Part shown: piece by piece, positions 24,306 to 33,998 of the stretch | Layout: each line of letters opens with the position of its first letter | Numbering within the stretch: the stretch's first letter is position 1 | Origin: Cryobacterium melibiosiphilum | Lineage (GTDB): Bacteria; Actinomycetota; Actinomycetes; Actinomycetales; Microbacteriaceae | Reading direction: 5' to 3' | NCBI RefSeq assembly: GCF_003602235.1 | Contig: NZ_QZVS01000086.1 | Coordinates: forward strand, 1-62,303 | DNA: 62,303 bases | The notes under the pieces: model-generated | Databases searched by the model: none | The model's input: only the letters and a program-made list of their open reading frames with translations | What the model was told of the DNA's origin: nothing | Made by a program: the position numbers and the translations under genes

Positions 24306-25685
24306 ATGATGAGGTTTGAGATGACGAAGTCTTATTCCATGAAGAAGCGGGTACTGCTCAGCGCAGTGGCGTTCTCTTCGGTGGGTGTGCTTTTGGCCGG
24401 CTGTAGCGGAGCGGGCGCCGGCGGCGGCTCCGGACAAGCGGATGGCCCGGTCACTCTGACCCTCGCCACCGTGAACAACCCGCAGATGAAAGACATGGAG
24501 GAGCTCAAGGGCGCCTTCGAAGAATCCCACCCCGACATCACCGTCGACTTCGTGGCGATGGAAGAGAACGACCTGCGCGACGCCGTCACCAAAGACGTCG
24601 CCACCCAGGGCGGACAGTACGACATCGTGACCGTGGGCAGCTACGAAGTTCCGATCTGGGGCCAGAACGACTGGCTCGTCGACCTGGGCCCGCTCGCCGA
24701 GGCCGACGAAGCCTACGACGTCGACGACCTGCTGCCGCCCGTGCGCGAAGCGCTCACCGTCGATGACAGCCTCTACGCCGTTCCCTTCTATGGCGAGTCC
24801 TCCTTCCTCATGTACAACAAGGAGATGTTCGACGCGGCCGGCCTCACCATGCCGACCGAACCCACCTGGGACGAAGTTGCCGGCTTCGCCCGCACCCTCA
24901 AGACCGACGACGTCGCCGGCATCTGCCTGCGTGGCAAGCCCGGCTGGGGCGAGCTCTTCGCCCCGCTGACCACCGTGGTGCAGACCTTCGGCGGCAGCTG
25001 GTTCGACGAGGACTGGAACGCCACCGTCAACAGCCCCGAATTCACTGAGGCCGTCACCTTCTACACCGACCTGGTCGCGGATGCCGGCGAAGCCGACCCC
25101 GTCTCGACCGGCTTCACCGAGTGCCTCAACCTGTTCTCGCAGGGCAACGCGGCCATGTGGTACGACGCCACGAGCGCCGCCGGCCCCATCGAAGCGGATG
25201 ATTCCGCTGTCGCCGGCAAGGTCGGCTACGTGCACGCCCCGGTGAAAGAAACCGAAGAGTCCGGCTGGCTCTGGGCCTGGAACCTCGCCATCCCGAACAC
25301 CAGCACGCAGCAGGACGCCGCGTGGGAGTTCGTGAGCTGGGCCACCAGCACCGAGTACATCGACCTCGTCGGCACCACCCTCGGCTGGGAGCGCGTGCCC
25401 CCGGGATCGCGCATCTCGACCTACGAGAACGAAGAGTACCTCGCCGCGGCATCCGCTTTCGCGCCGATCACACAGGACATCATGCTCGCCGTCAACCCGA
25501 CCCAGCCCGGCGTGAACCCGCAGCCGTGGGTCGGCATCCAGTACGTCACCGTTCCGGAGTTCCAGGACCTGGGTAACCAGGTCTCGCAGGACATCGCCGA
25601 CGTCTTCGCCGGCCGCGACACGGTCGAGAGCGTGCTCGACAAGGGCCAGGAGCTGGCCACCGAGGTCGGCGACGCCCAGAAGTAG
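24306..25685 (+). CDS. Polyol/sugar ABC transporter substrate-binding lipoprotein (SmoE-like)
   Basis: 459 residues. Signal peptide ends in LLAGC, placing the lipid-modified Cys at residue 33. The mature protein is a cluster-B extracellular solute-binding protein: YDIVTVGSYEVPIWGQNDWLVDL and YAVPFYGESSFLMYNKEMFDAAGL are characteristic. Downstream polyol dehydrogenase and xylulokinase genes argue for a sugar alcohol (mannitol, sorbitol or D-arabitol). AAGGA at 24291 suits ATG 24306; three more in-frame ATGs follow (24309, 24321, 24339). Confidence 0.92.
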   Translation: MMRFEMTKSYSMKKRVLLSAVAFSSVGVLLAGCSGAGAGGGSGQADGPVTLTLATVNNPQMKDMEELKGAFEESHPDITVDFVAMEENDLRDAVTKDVATQGGQYDIVTVGSYEVPIWGQNDWLVDLGPLAEADEAYDVDDLLPPVREALTVDDSLYAVPFYGESSFLMYNKEMFDAAGLTMPTEPTWDEVAGFARTLKTDDVAGICLRGKPGWGELFAPLTTVVQTFGGSWFDEDWNATVNSPEFTEAVTFYTDLVADAGEADPVSTGFTECLNLFSQGNAAMWYDATSAAGPIEADDSAVAGKVGYVHAPVKETEESGWLWAWNLAIPNTSTQQDAAWEFVSWATSTEYIDLVGTTLGWERVPPGSRISTYENEEYLAAASAFAPITQDIMLAVNPTQPGVNPQPWVGIQYVTVPEFQDLGNQVSQDIADVFAGRDTVESVLDKGQELATEVGDAQK

Positions 25686-25727
25686 CTCCCGCACCTCGCA
25701 CCTCCCGCACCACCAGCTCGACCCCGA

Positions 25728-25779
25728 GAGGGCCGTTCCCCCTGGCAACCCAACGGGAAACCAGGCGGAACGGCCCCTC
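25728..25779. terminator. Attenuator-like hairpin between binding-protein and permease genes
   Basis: GGGCCGTTCC and GGAACGGCCC are complementary, extended by imperfect CCCTGG/CCAGGC pairing, around a short loop. In ABC operons such a structure lowers permease relative to binding-protein expression. Confidence 0.6.
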
Positions 25780-25831
25780 CTCCCATCAGCATCGAGACGC
25801 TCCCATCAGCGTCATGAAAGTGACTTGAGAC

Positions 25832-26836
25832 ATGACCGCGACTGTGGCCCCATCCACAACGCCCCCGGGGGCTGAAGAGTCCACCCGGGCGATCCTCACC
25901 CGAAACGGCGGCACACGCGGCGGCGGCCGTCGCGGCCCGAAGCCCGAGCTCACCCCCGGCCAGAAGAAGGCCCTCAAGCTCGCCCGCGCGCTGGTCTGGC
26001 CCGCGATCGTCGTCGCGATCCTCGTGACGCAGATCCCGTTCCTGGTCACCATCTACTACTCGTTCCAGAACTGGAACCTGATGCGCCCCGGATCCCGCGG
26101 ATTCGCCGGGTTCGACAACTACGTGACCGTCTTCACCGGCGGCGAGTTTCTGCAGTCACTGTCGGCCACCGTCGTCATCACGGGCTCCTCGATCGTGCTG
26201 TCGGTCATCTTCGGCCTCGGTATCGCCCTGCTGCTGAACCGCAAGTTCATCGGCCAGGGCCTGGCCCGCACGCTCGTGATCACCCCGTTCCTGATGATGC
26301 CGGCCGCGGCCGCGCTGATCTGGAAATGGTCCATGCTCGACGCCAACGTCGGCATGGTCAACTGGGGCCTCTCGGTCATCGGCATCGACCCCGTGCAGTG
26401 GAACACCGACAATCCGGCCCTGACCGTGATCATGGTGCTCACCTGGCAGTACACGCCGTTCATGATGCTGATCCTGCTGGCCGGGCTGCAAAGCCAGAGC
26501 CAGGAGACACTCGAGGCCGCATCCGTCGACGGAGCCGGCCCGATCCGCAGCTTCATCCACATGACCCTGCCGCACCTGCGCCAGTACATCGAACTGGCCG
26601 TGCTGCTCGGCGGCATCATGCTGCTGCAGGTCTTCGACCCGATCGCCATCATGACCCGCGGCACCGGCGGCACCAAGACCCTGTCCTACCTGCTCTACGA
26701 GCGGGCCTTCGTCGGCCTTGAAATCGGTGAGGCTGCCGCCTACGGCGTCGTCACCGTTCTGCTGACCATCATCGTCGCGAGCGTCGCCCTGCGCCTGCTC
26801 TTCAAGATCTTCTCCAGTGAAGGGGCCAAGTCATGA
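25832..26836 (+). CDS. Carbohydrate ABC transporter permease (MalF/SmoF type)
   Basis: 334 residues, six core helices after a basic 45-residue cytoplasmic N-terminus. The coupling loop reads EAASVDGAGPIRSFIHMTLP, the EAA motif of sugar permeases. It pairs with the next permease, whose ATG overlaps its stop as ATGA. There is no strong ribosome site at the ATG. Confidence 0.93.
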   Translation: MTATVAPSTTPPGAEESTRAILTRNGGTRGGGRRGPKPELTPGQKKALKLARALVWPAIVVAILVTQIPFLVTIYYSFQNWNLMRPGSRGFAGFDNYVTVFTGGEFLQSLSATVVITGSSIVLSVIFGLGIALLLNRKFIGQGLARTLVITPFLMMPAAAALIWKWSMLDANVGMVNWGLSVIGIDPVQWNTDNPALTVIMVLTWQYTPFMMLILLAGLQSQSQETLEAASVDGAGPIRSFIHMTLPHLRQYIELAVLLGGIMLLQVFDPIAIMTRGTGGTKTLSYLLYERAFVGLEIGEAAAYGVVTVLLTIIVASVALRLLFKIFSSEGAKS

Positions 26837-27708
26837 CTTCTGCCACCGCTACCGCCACGCGCACCGTGCCCGCCCGCCGCCGCAACCGGCGCCTGCGCCA
26901 CCGCGCCACGAGCACCGCCCTGACCGTCTTCACCTGGGTCGTCACCCTCGGCTTCTTTTTTCCCGTCGCGTGGATGGTCTTCACCGCCTTCAAGACCGAA
27001 GCGGCCGCGGCCACCAAGACCCCGACGATCTTCACGTCGCTCTCCTTCGACCGCTTCGCGGAGGTGCTCGACCGCGGCTTCGGTGTCTACCTGCTCAACT
27101 CCCTCACCGCGAGTGTCATGTCGACCGTCATCGTGCTGCTGCTCGCCATCCCGGCGGCTTACGGCCTGTCGATCCGCCCGATCATCAAGTCCCAAGACGC
27201 ACTGTTCTTCTTCATCAGCACCCGCTTCATGCCGATTGCGGCCGCGATCATCCCGATCTACCTGCTGCTGCAGAACTTCGGCCTGCTCGACAACATCTCG
27301 GCGCTGAGCGTGCTCTATGTGGGCATGAACCTGCCGCTCGCGGTGTGGATGATGCGATCCTTCTTCAGCGAGGTGCCGCTCGAGATCGTGGAGGCCGCGC
27401 AGATCGACGGCGCGAACTTCTTCACCGAGCTCGTGCGGGTCGTGCTGCCGATCGTCGCCCCCGGCATCGCCGCGGCCGCGCTGATCTGCTTCATCTTCGC
27501 CTGGAACGAGTACTTCCTCGCCAACCTGCTCACCTCGACGATGGCCCGCACCACGCCGCCGTTCCTCGGCAGCTTCGTCGACGGCCGCGGACAGTTCCTC
27601 GCCGTGCTCTCGGCGGCCTCGACCCTCGCGGTGCTGCCGGTCGTGCTCGCTGGCTGGCTCGCCCAGAAGCGCCTCGTCACCGGCCTCGCCATGGGTGCTA
27701 TCAAGTAG
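26833..27708 (+). CDS. Carbohydrate ABC transporter permease (MalG/SmoG type)
   Basis: 291 residues with six helices. EAAQIDGANFFTELVRVVLPIVAPG is the coupling motif, and FFFISTRFMPIAAAIIPIY is typical of MalG-type subunits. No ATPase gene accompanies the two permeases; a shared MsiK-like ATPase encoded elsewhere is likely, as in other actinobacteria. Confidence 0.93.
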   Translation: MTSATATATRTVPARRRNRRLRHRATSTALTVFTWVVTLGFFFPVAWMVFTAFKTEAAAATKTPTIFTSLSFDRFAEVLDRGFGVYLLNSLTASVMSTVIVLLLAIPAAYGLSIRPIIKSQDALFFFISTRFMPIAAAIIPIYLLLQNFGLLDNISALSVLYVGMNLPLAVWMMRSFFSEVPLEIVEAAQIDGANFFTELVRVVLPIVAPGIAAAALICFIFAWNEYFLANLLTSTMARTTPPFLGSFVDGRGQFLAVLSAASTLAVLPVVLAGWLAQKRLVTGLAMGAIK

Positions 27709-27783
27709 CACCCATCAGGCAACGCGCAATCCGCGCCATGATGAAGCAGCGCTGTGAACGCAGATGACGCAGGCAGGGGAGCC

Positions 27784-28746
27784 ATGATGAGCAGAACTAC
27801 AGAGGGCGAGCCGGTCGCCGGCGGGGCAGCGCCGGGCCGCCAGGCGCAGACCCGGCACGACCAGATCCTGGGCGTGCTCGCCCTCGCCGGTCGGGTCGAC
27901 GTGCACGACCTGTCCGAATCCCTCGGCGTGGCCGAAGAAACGATTCGGCGCGACCTGCGCGTGCTCGAAGAGGCGGGGCACCTGCGCCGCGCCCATGGCG
28001 GGGCAATCCGGGCGGCAGACCCGGTGACGGACCCGTCGTTCATCACCGATCCCGAGCCATCCGCTCACCCGGTGGCCACCCTCGCCGCCCGGCTGCTGCC
28101 CGAACGAGGGGTGATCTTTCTCGACTCGGGGGAGATCGCCGAGGCACTCGCCGCCCTCGTGCCCGACGACGCCGAGCTCCAGCTCGTGACGCCGTCAATT
28201 CCGGTGGCGCTCATCGCCAGTCGCAATGGCGCACTCGTCGTCTACAACCTCGGCGGCACCGTCGACCCGGCCGACGATTCGCAGAGCGGGCAGTGGGCCC
28301 GGGAATCGCTCGAGCACATCCGCATCGATGTGGCCTTCATCACCGTGACCGGGGTGACGCGCGACGGCCACCTGTTGGCCGCCAATCCGAAGGCCGCGAT
28401 CGTGAAGAGCGCGGCGATCGCGGCCGCCGAGCGCGTGGTGCTGATCGCCGACCGAGAGCACCTGGCCAGCATGGGGCTCGTGAAGTTCGCCCGGCTCGCC
28501 GATCTCGACCACGTCGTGGTCGACGACCGCACGACCGAGGCCGTGCTGGCCCTGGTAGCGGATGCCGGGGTGCCCGTGCTCATCGCCGCCAGCGCCGATC
28601 CTCACCACCTGAACGAGAACGACCAGCACCCGAACGACCTGCACCACACGGTGGACCCGACGCTCGTGGTCGACCTCAACCCGATGAACCCCTCGCTCGA
28701 CTTCCCCAGCCCCGCCCACCAGAACCCCGCCCACCAGAAAGTGTGA
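27784..28746 (+). CDS. Second DeoR/GlpR-family regulator
   Basis: 320 residues. HTH region ESLGVAEETIRRDLRVLEEAGHLRRAHGG (about 46-74), then a DeoRC domain with IFLDSGEIAEALA and DVAFITVTGVTRDGHLL. The C-terminus carries a His/Asn/Pro-rich tail with a small PAHQN repeat, not usual for the family. CAGGGGAGCC precedes the tandem ATGs at 27784 and 27787. It lies between the permeases and the dehydrogenase, so the locus has two DeoR regulators. Confidence 0.9.
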   Translation: MMSRTTEGEPVAGGAAPGRQAQTRHDQILGVLALAGRVDVHDLSESLGVAEETIRRDLRVLEEAGHLRRAHGGAIRAADPVTDPSFITDPEPSAHPVATLAARLLPERGVIFLDSGEIAEALAALVPDDAELQLVTPSIPVALIASRNGALVVYNLGGTVDPADDSQSGQWARESLEHIRIDVAFITVTGVTRDGHLLAANPKAAIVKSAAIAAAERVVLIADREHLASMGLVKFARLADLDHVVVDDRTTEAVLALVADAGVPVLIAASADPHHLNENDQHPNDLHHTVDPTLVVDLNPMNPSLDFPSPAHQNPAHQKV

Positions 28747-28751
28747 CCGCC

Positions 28752-30290
<1,539 letters not shown>

Positions 30291-30336
30291 CCCGACAGTA
30301 GGGCGTCCACCAGCACGGGTTTCAAAGGGGAAAACA

Positions 30337-31758
30337 ATGGCACCGAAGCGTCGAATCGTGGCGGGTGTCGACTCGTCGACCCAGAGCTGCAAGATCGTGA
30401 CCGTGGACGCAGACTCGGGCGAGCTGCTGCAGCTGCGCAGCGCCCCGCATCCGGATGGCACGAGCGTCGATCCCGCCCACTGGTGGGACGCCTTCGTGGC
30501 CGCCGGCGGCACCGAGCTGGGCGACGCCCAGGCGCTCGGCGTCAGCGCGCAGCAGCACGGCATGGTCGCCCTCGACGAATCGGGCACCGCCGTGCACGAT
30601 GCCCTGCTCTGGAACGACGTGCGCAGCGCCCCGCAGGCCGCCGCTCTGGTGAAGCAGTACGGCGCCGAGATGTGGGCCGACGAAATCGGCGTCGTGCCGG
30701 TCGCGTCGTTCACCATCACGAAGCTCGCGTGGCTGCACGAGAACCGGCCCGAACTCGCCGCGCGGGTCGAGCAGGTGCTGCTGCCGCACGACTGGCTGAC
30801 CTGGAACATCCTCGGCCGCCCCTCCGAGGCCGTCACCGACCGCAGCGATGCTTCCGGCACCGGCTACTTCTCCGCCCACACCAACGAGTACCGGCCCGAC
30901 CTGCTGCGCGCGGCGCTCGGCCGTGATGCCCGCCTGCCGCGGGTGCTGGCCCCGAACGAGCGTGCTGGTGTGACCCCGCAGGGCGTCATCGTCTCGGCCG
31001 GCGCCGGCGACAACGCCTCCGCCGCCCTCGGCCTGGGCATCGGCGAAGGCGACGTGGTCGTCTCGATCGGCACCAGCGGCACGGTCTTCGCGAGCACCGC
31101 CGCCCGCATCAGCGATCCGAGCGGCGCGGTCGCCGGTTTCGCGGATGCCGCCGGCGGCCAGCTCCCGCTGCTCGCCACCATCAACGGTGCGCGCACCCTC
31201 GTCGCGACCGCGCGCATGCTCGGGGTGGACATCGAGCGCTTCGGTGAGCTCGCCCTCGCGGCGCCGATCGACGCCGACGGCCTACTCATGCTGCCCTACC
31301 TCGACGGCGAGCGCACCCCGAACCTGCCCGACGCGACCGGGTCACTGACCGGCATGCGCCGGTCGACGATGACGCCGGAACACCTGGCGCAGGCATCCGT
31401 GCTCGGCTTGGTCTGCAGCCTCGCCGACGCGCTGGATTCCCTGCGCGGCCAGGGCGTCAGCGTGCAGCGCGTGATTTTGATCGGCGGCGGCTCGCAGTCG
31501 CCCGCCGTGCAGAAGATCGCCGCCGACGTGTTCGGCGTGCCCGTCGTGCTGCCGAAGCCCGGGGAGTACGTGGCGCTCGGCGCCGCTCGCCAGGCGGCCT
31601 GGGCGCTCGACGGCAGCCCCGACTTTCCGGCCTGGCCGCTCGAGATCGCCCGCGAACTCGAGCCCGCCGCCGGCGCCGCCGGGTCCGGCGGAGCAGACTG
31701 GGCCCTCGCCGTGCGCGCCAACTATGCCTCGAGCCGCGCCCACCTCTACGGCGTCTGA
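30337..31758 (+). CDS. xylB: Xylulokinase, FGGY family
   Basis: 473 residues. GVDSSTQSCKIVTVD is the phosphate-binding N-terminus; SAQQHGMVALD and WNDVRS are the substrate-site motifs of xylulokinases; IGGGSQSPAVQKIAADVFGVPV and EYVALGAARQAAWAL belong to the FGGY C-terminal domain. It phosphorylates D-xylulose from the upstream dehydrogenase for the pentose phosphate pathway. AAAGGGG precedes the ATG. Confidence 0.93.
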   Translation: MAPKRRIVAGVDSSTQSCKIVTVDADSGELLQLRSAPHPDGTSVDPAHWWDAFVAAGGTELGDAQALGVSAQQHGMVALDESGTAVHDALLWNDVRSAPQAAALVKQYGAEMWADEIGVVPVASFTITKLAWLHENRPELAARVEQVLLPHDWLTWNILGRPSEAVTDRSDASGTGYFSAHTNEYRPDLLRAALGRDARLPRVLAPNERAGVTPQGVIVSAGAGDNASAALGLGIGEGDVVVSIGTSGTVFASTAARISDPSGAVAGFADAAGGQLPLLATINGARTLVATARMLGVDIERFGELALAAPIDADGLLMLPYLDGERTPNLPDATGSLTGMRRSTMTPEHLAQASVLGLVCSLADALDSLRGQGVSVQRVILIGGGSQSPAVQKIAADVFGVPVVLPKPGEYVALGAARQAAWALDGSPDFPAWPLEIARELEPAAGAAGSGGADWALAVRANYASSRAHLYGV

Positions 31759-31819
31759 CCCGCGCGAGCGGCGCCGCCGCGGGCGCAGCGTGCTCCTGTG
31801 ACTAGACAGCCTCGCTAAC

Positions 31820-31837
31820 TAGTGACACTATGTAGTG
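31820..31837. promoter_or_regulatory. Probable PadR operator: TAGTG-A-CACTA-TG-TAGTG
   Basis: Two overlapping palindromes share the central CACTA: TAGTGACACTA (31820-31830) and CACTATGTAGTG (31826-31837). They lie 18 bp before the PadR start and overlap its likely -10 region, so autorepression is plausible. Confidence 0.5.
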
Positions 31838-31855
31838 CATGGGAAGCACACCGAG

Positions 31856-32230
31856 ATGACCGCGAAGCAATGGTCGAGTGACTGGATGCGCGCCGCCCTC
31901 GGGCTGTGCGTGCTGCGCACTCTCGCCGCTGGCCCGACCTACGGTTACGCCATCGCGGCCGCGCTCGAAGAGAGCGGGTTCGGCCAGGTCAAGGGGGGCA
32001 CGCTGTATCCGCTGCTGACGCGCTTCGAAACAGCCGGCTGGATCGCCGTCGACTGGCGCGTCGGGGCGGGCGGCCCGGAGCGCAAATACCTGTCGCTGAC
32101 GGATGCCGGACGCCGCGAATTCGAGGCCCAAACCATCGCCTGGCGTGATTTCACGGGCACGGTCTTCGCGCACCTTGACAGCATTGACCTGCCCAGCACC
32201 GCAGCACCGAAGGGGACGGACGAATCATGA
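31856..32230 (+). CDS. PadR-family transcriptional regulator
   Basis: 124 residues. ALGLCVLRTLAAGPTYGYAIAAALE, VKGGTLYPLLTRFETAGWI and GGPERKYLSLTDAGRREF form the PadR winged helix with its wing. It probably controls the two membrane-protein genes that follow; its stop overlaps the first as ATGA. An in-frame GTG at 31835 would place the operator within the coding region, so ATG 31856 is preferred. Confidence 0.9.
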   Translation: MTAKQWSSDWMRAALGLCVLRTLAAGPTYGYAIAAALEESGFGQVKGGTLYPLLTRFETAGWIAVDWRVGAGGPERKYLSLTDAGRREFEAQTIAWRDFTGTVFAHLDSIDLPSTAAPKGTDES

Positions 32231-32961
32231 CCACTACCATCCGCGAGAACGAGAAGTGGCTCGAGATCCTCACCATCGAGCTGCGCCTCCTCGACGTCAA
32301 TGGCACCCGCATCGGCGATGCCGTCGCGACGGCCCGGGAGTTTCTCGACGACTCGGGGGAGCGTGCCGAAGACTCTTTGGGCAGCCCGCAACACTATGCC
32401 GCTGAGCTGAACCTCCCCGCAACACCGGAGGCTGCGCAGGGCGTGCGCCGCGCCCTCGTGCGCAGCGGGTTCGGTGTGTTGGGTATGTTCGCGCTGGTCG
32501 AGTCGGTCGTTCCCCTCATGAACGATGAACCGGTCACTCTGGGCCCGGTGGTGCTCGCCATCTATCTAGTCGCACTGATCCTGATCGCGCTCCTGCCGAG
32601 CCTCGTCCCCGTCATGGCGAGGATGCGGCGGCGCGGCGTGATCATCGGAATCGTGACTGCGGCGCTGCTGGGCGGCACGATCCCCGCCCTGCTGGCGCTC
32701 TGGGCGGGCGATCGGGTGCTGCTCAGCCTGCCCGCCCTGCCGGTGGCGATCGTCGGCGCCGTGCTGCTGGTCGCGCCGGCCCTCTGGGGCCAGCTGCGGC
32801 ACTCCGTCACCGATGACCCGATCATCGCCCCGGGCTCCACGCCGTCGCCACGCGCCGCGTTTCGCGCGCGGCTCTTCCTCGTCGTCACCAACTGGCTGCT
32901 CGTGCTCGGCGCCGTCGGGCTCTGTGCCATGCGGCTCCTGCTGGAGACGCTGACCCGCTGA
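32227..32961 (+). CDS. HAAS/DUF1700-like membrane protein, copy 1
   Basis: 244 residues: a soluble N-terminal helical domain (about 1-70) with LTIELRLLDVNGTRIGDAVATARE and an EDSLGSPQHYAAEL motif, then four to six hydrophobic helices. This domain pairing with PadR is widespread in Gram-positives (HAAS domain, PadR-associated). Function is unknown; a membrane sensor or target of the PadR circuit is inferred. The next gene is a tandem duplicate. Confidence 0.8.
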   Translation: MTTTIRENEKWLEILTIELRLLDVNGTRIGDAVATAREFLDDSGERAEDSLGSPQHYAAELNLPATPEAAQGVRRALVRSGFGVLGMFALVESVVPLMNDEPVTLGPVVLAIYLVALILIALLPSLVPVMARMRRRGVIIGIVTAALLGGTIPALLALWAGDRVLLSLPALPVAIVGAVLLVAPALWGQLRHSVTDDPIIAPGSTPSPRAAFRARLFLVVTNWLLVLGAVGLCAMRLLLETLTR

Positions 32962-33007
32962 GCCCACACCTGCAGAGCACCGTATGACCGAATGGAACGG
33001 ACGAATC

Positions 33008-33757
33008 ATGACCACCAACACCCGCGAAGCAGCGAACGAGGAGTGGCTGGAGAGCCTCATCATCGAGCTGCGCCTGCAGGGCGTCAACGGCACGCGCATC
33101 GGCGACGCGATCGCGAGTGCCCGGGAGTTCCTGGTCGACTCCGGGGCGGTCGCCGAAGACGCCTTCGGCAGCCCGAAGCAGTACGCCGCTGAGTTGAACC
33201 TTCCCGTCGAACCCGATGCCGACCAGGGCGGGCGTGGCGCCCTCGTGCGCGGCGCCATCGGCATGCTCGGCATGTTCTCGGTGGTCCAGGCGGTGATTCC
33301 GCTCGTCTACGGCGAAACGCTGACGGTCATCGCGCCGGTGCTCGCCATCATGGTCGTCGCGTTCATCGCCATCGCGTGCCTGCCGAGGCTCATGCCCGCC
33401 ATGGCGCGGATGCGCAAGCGCAGCGTGTTCGTGACCTTCCTGCTGGGGGCGGCGCTGGGCCTGGTCACGACCGTTCCCGGTGTTCTGTTTGTGGTGTGGG
33501 CGGGCGACCGGATGGCCCTCAGCCTGCCGGCGCTTCCGGTCTTCATCGTCGGCGTCGTGTGCCTGATCGCCCCGGCGTTGTGGGGTCAGCTGCGGCACTC
33601 CATCACGGACGACCCGATCGTCGTGCCGGGTGTCACGCCGTCCGCCCGCAGCGCGCGCCGCACTCGCCTGTTCCTGGTTGTCATCAACTGGCTCCTCGTG
33701 CCCGTCACCGTCGCCCTGTGCGCGGTGGCCCTGTTGATGGACTCCTTCTCCCGCTGA
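33008..33757 (+). CDS. HAAS/DUF1700-like membrane protein, copy 2
   Basis: 249 residues, clearly paralogous to the preceding gene along its whole length (ELRLQGVNGTRIGDAIASAREFLVDSG, FGSPKQYAAELNLP, ALWGQLRHSITDDPI). Even the leader GGACGAATCATGACCAC is shared, so the duplication included the translation start. Conserved N-terminal domain and more divergent helices suggest subfunctionalisation. Confidence 0.8.
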   Translation: MTTNTREAANEEWLESLIIELRLQGVNGTRIGDAIASAREFLVDSGAVAEDAFGSPKQYAAELNLPVEPDADQGGRGALVRGAIGMLGMFSVVQAVIPLVYGETLTVIAPVLAIMVVAFIAIACLPRLMPAMARMRKRSVFVTFLLGAALGLVTTVPGVLFVVWAGDRMALSLPALPVFIVGVVCLIAPALWGQLRHSITDDPIVVPGVTPSARSARRTRLFLVVINWLLVPVTVALCAVALLMDSFSR

Positions 33758-33776
33758 GCGCGCCCAGTGAACCGGT

Positions 33777-33998
33777 TCAGCAGCAGCGACTCTGCGGGTT
33801 CCTGTCCTGGCGGTCGGTCTGGTCGCGCCAGAACTCCTTCTCGGTCATGACCTCATGGGCAGCGCACGACGGGTCGGCCGCGCGCGCGGCGTGGTGGGCG
33901 GCGTACTTCTCGTACGCATCCTCCCCGAGCATGCCCTTGAGATACCAGGCCACGCTCCGGGCGCCGCGCCGCACCGCGCCCACCACGCCGCTATTCAT
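33777..33998 (-). CDS. YbdD/YjiX-family small protein, CstA partner
   Basis: 73 residues. RSVAWYLKGMLGEDAYEKYAAHH followed by MTEKEFWRDQTDRQ is the YbdD/YjiX signature. It starts within the cstA stop (TGATG, 1-nt overlap), so the two are coupled. YbdD proteins act with CstA/BtsT pyruvate or peptide transporters. It ends in a Cys-Cys pair. Confidence 0.9.
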   Translation of the reverse strand: MNSGVVGAVRRGARSVAWYLKGMLGEDAYEKYAAHHAARAADPSCAAHEVMTEKEFWRDQTDRQDRNPQSRCC

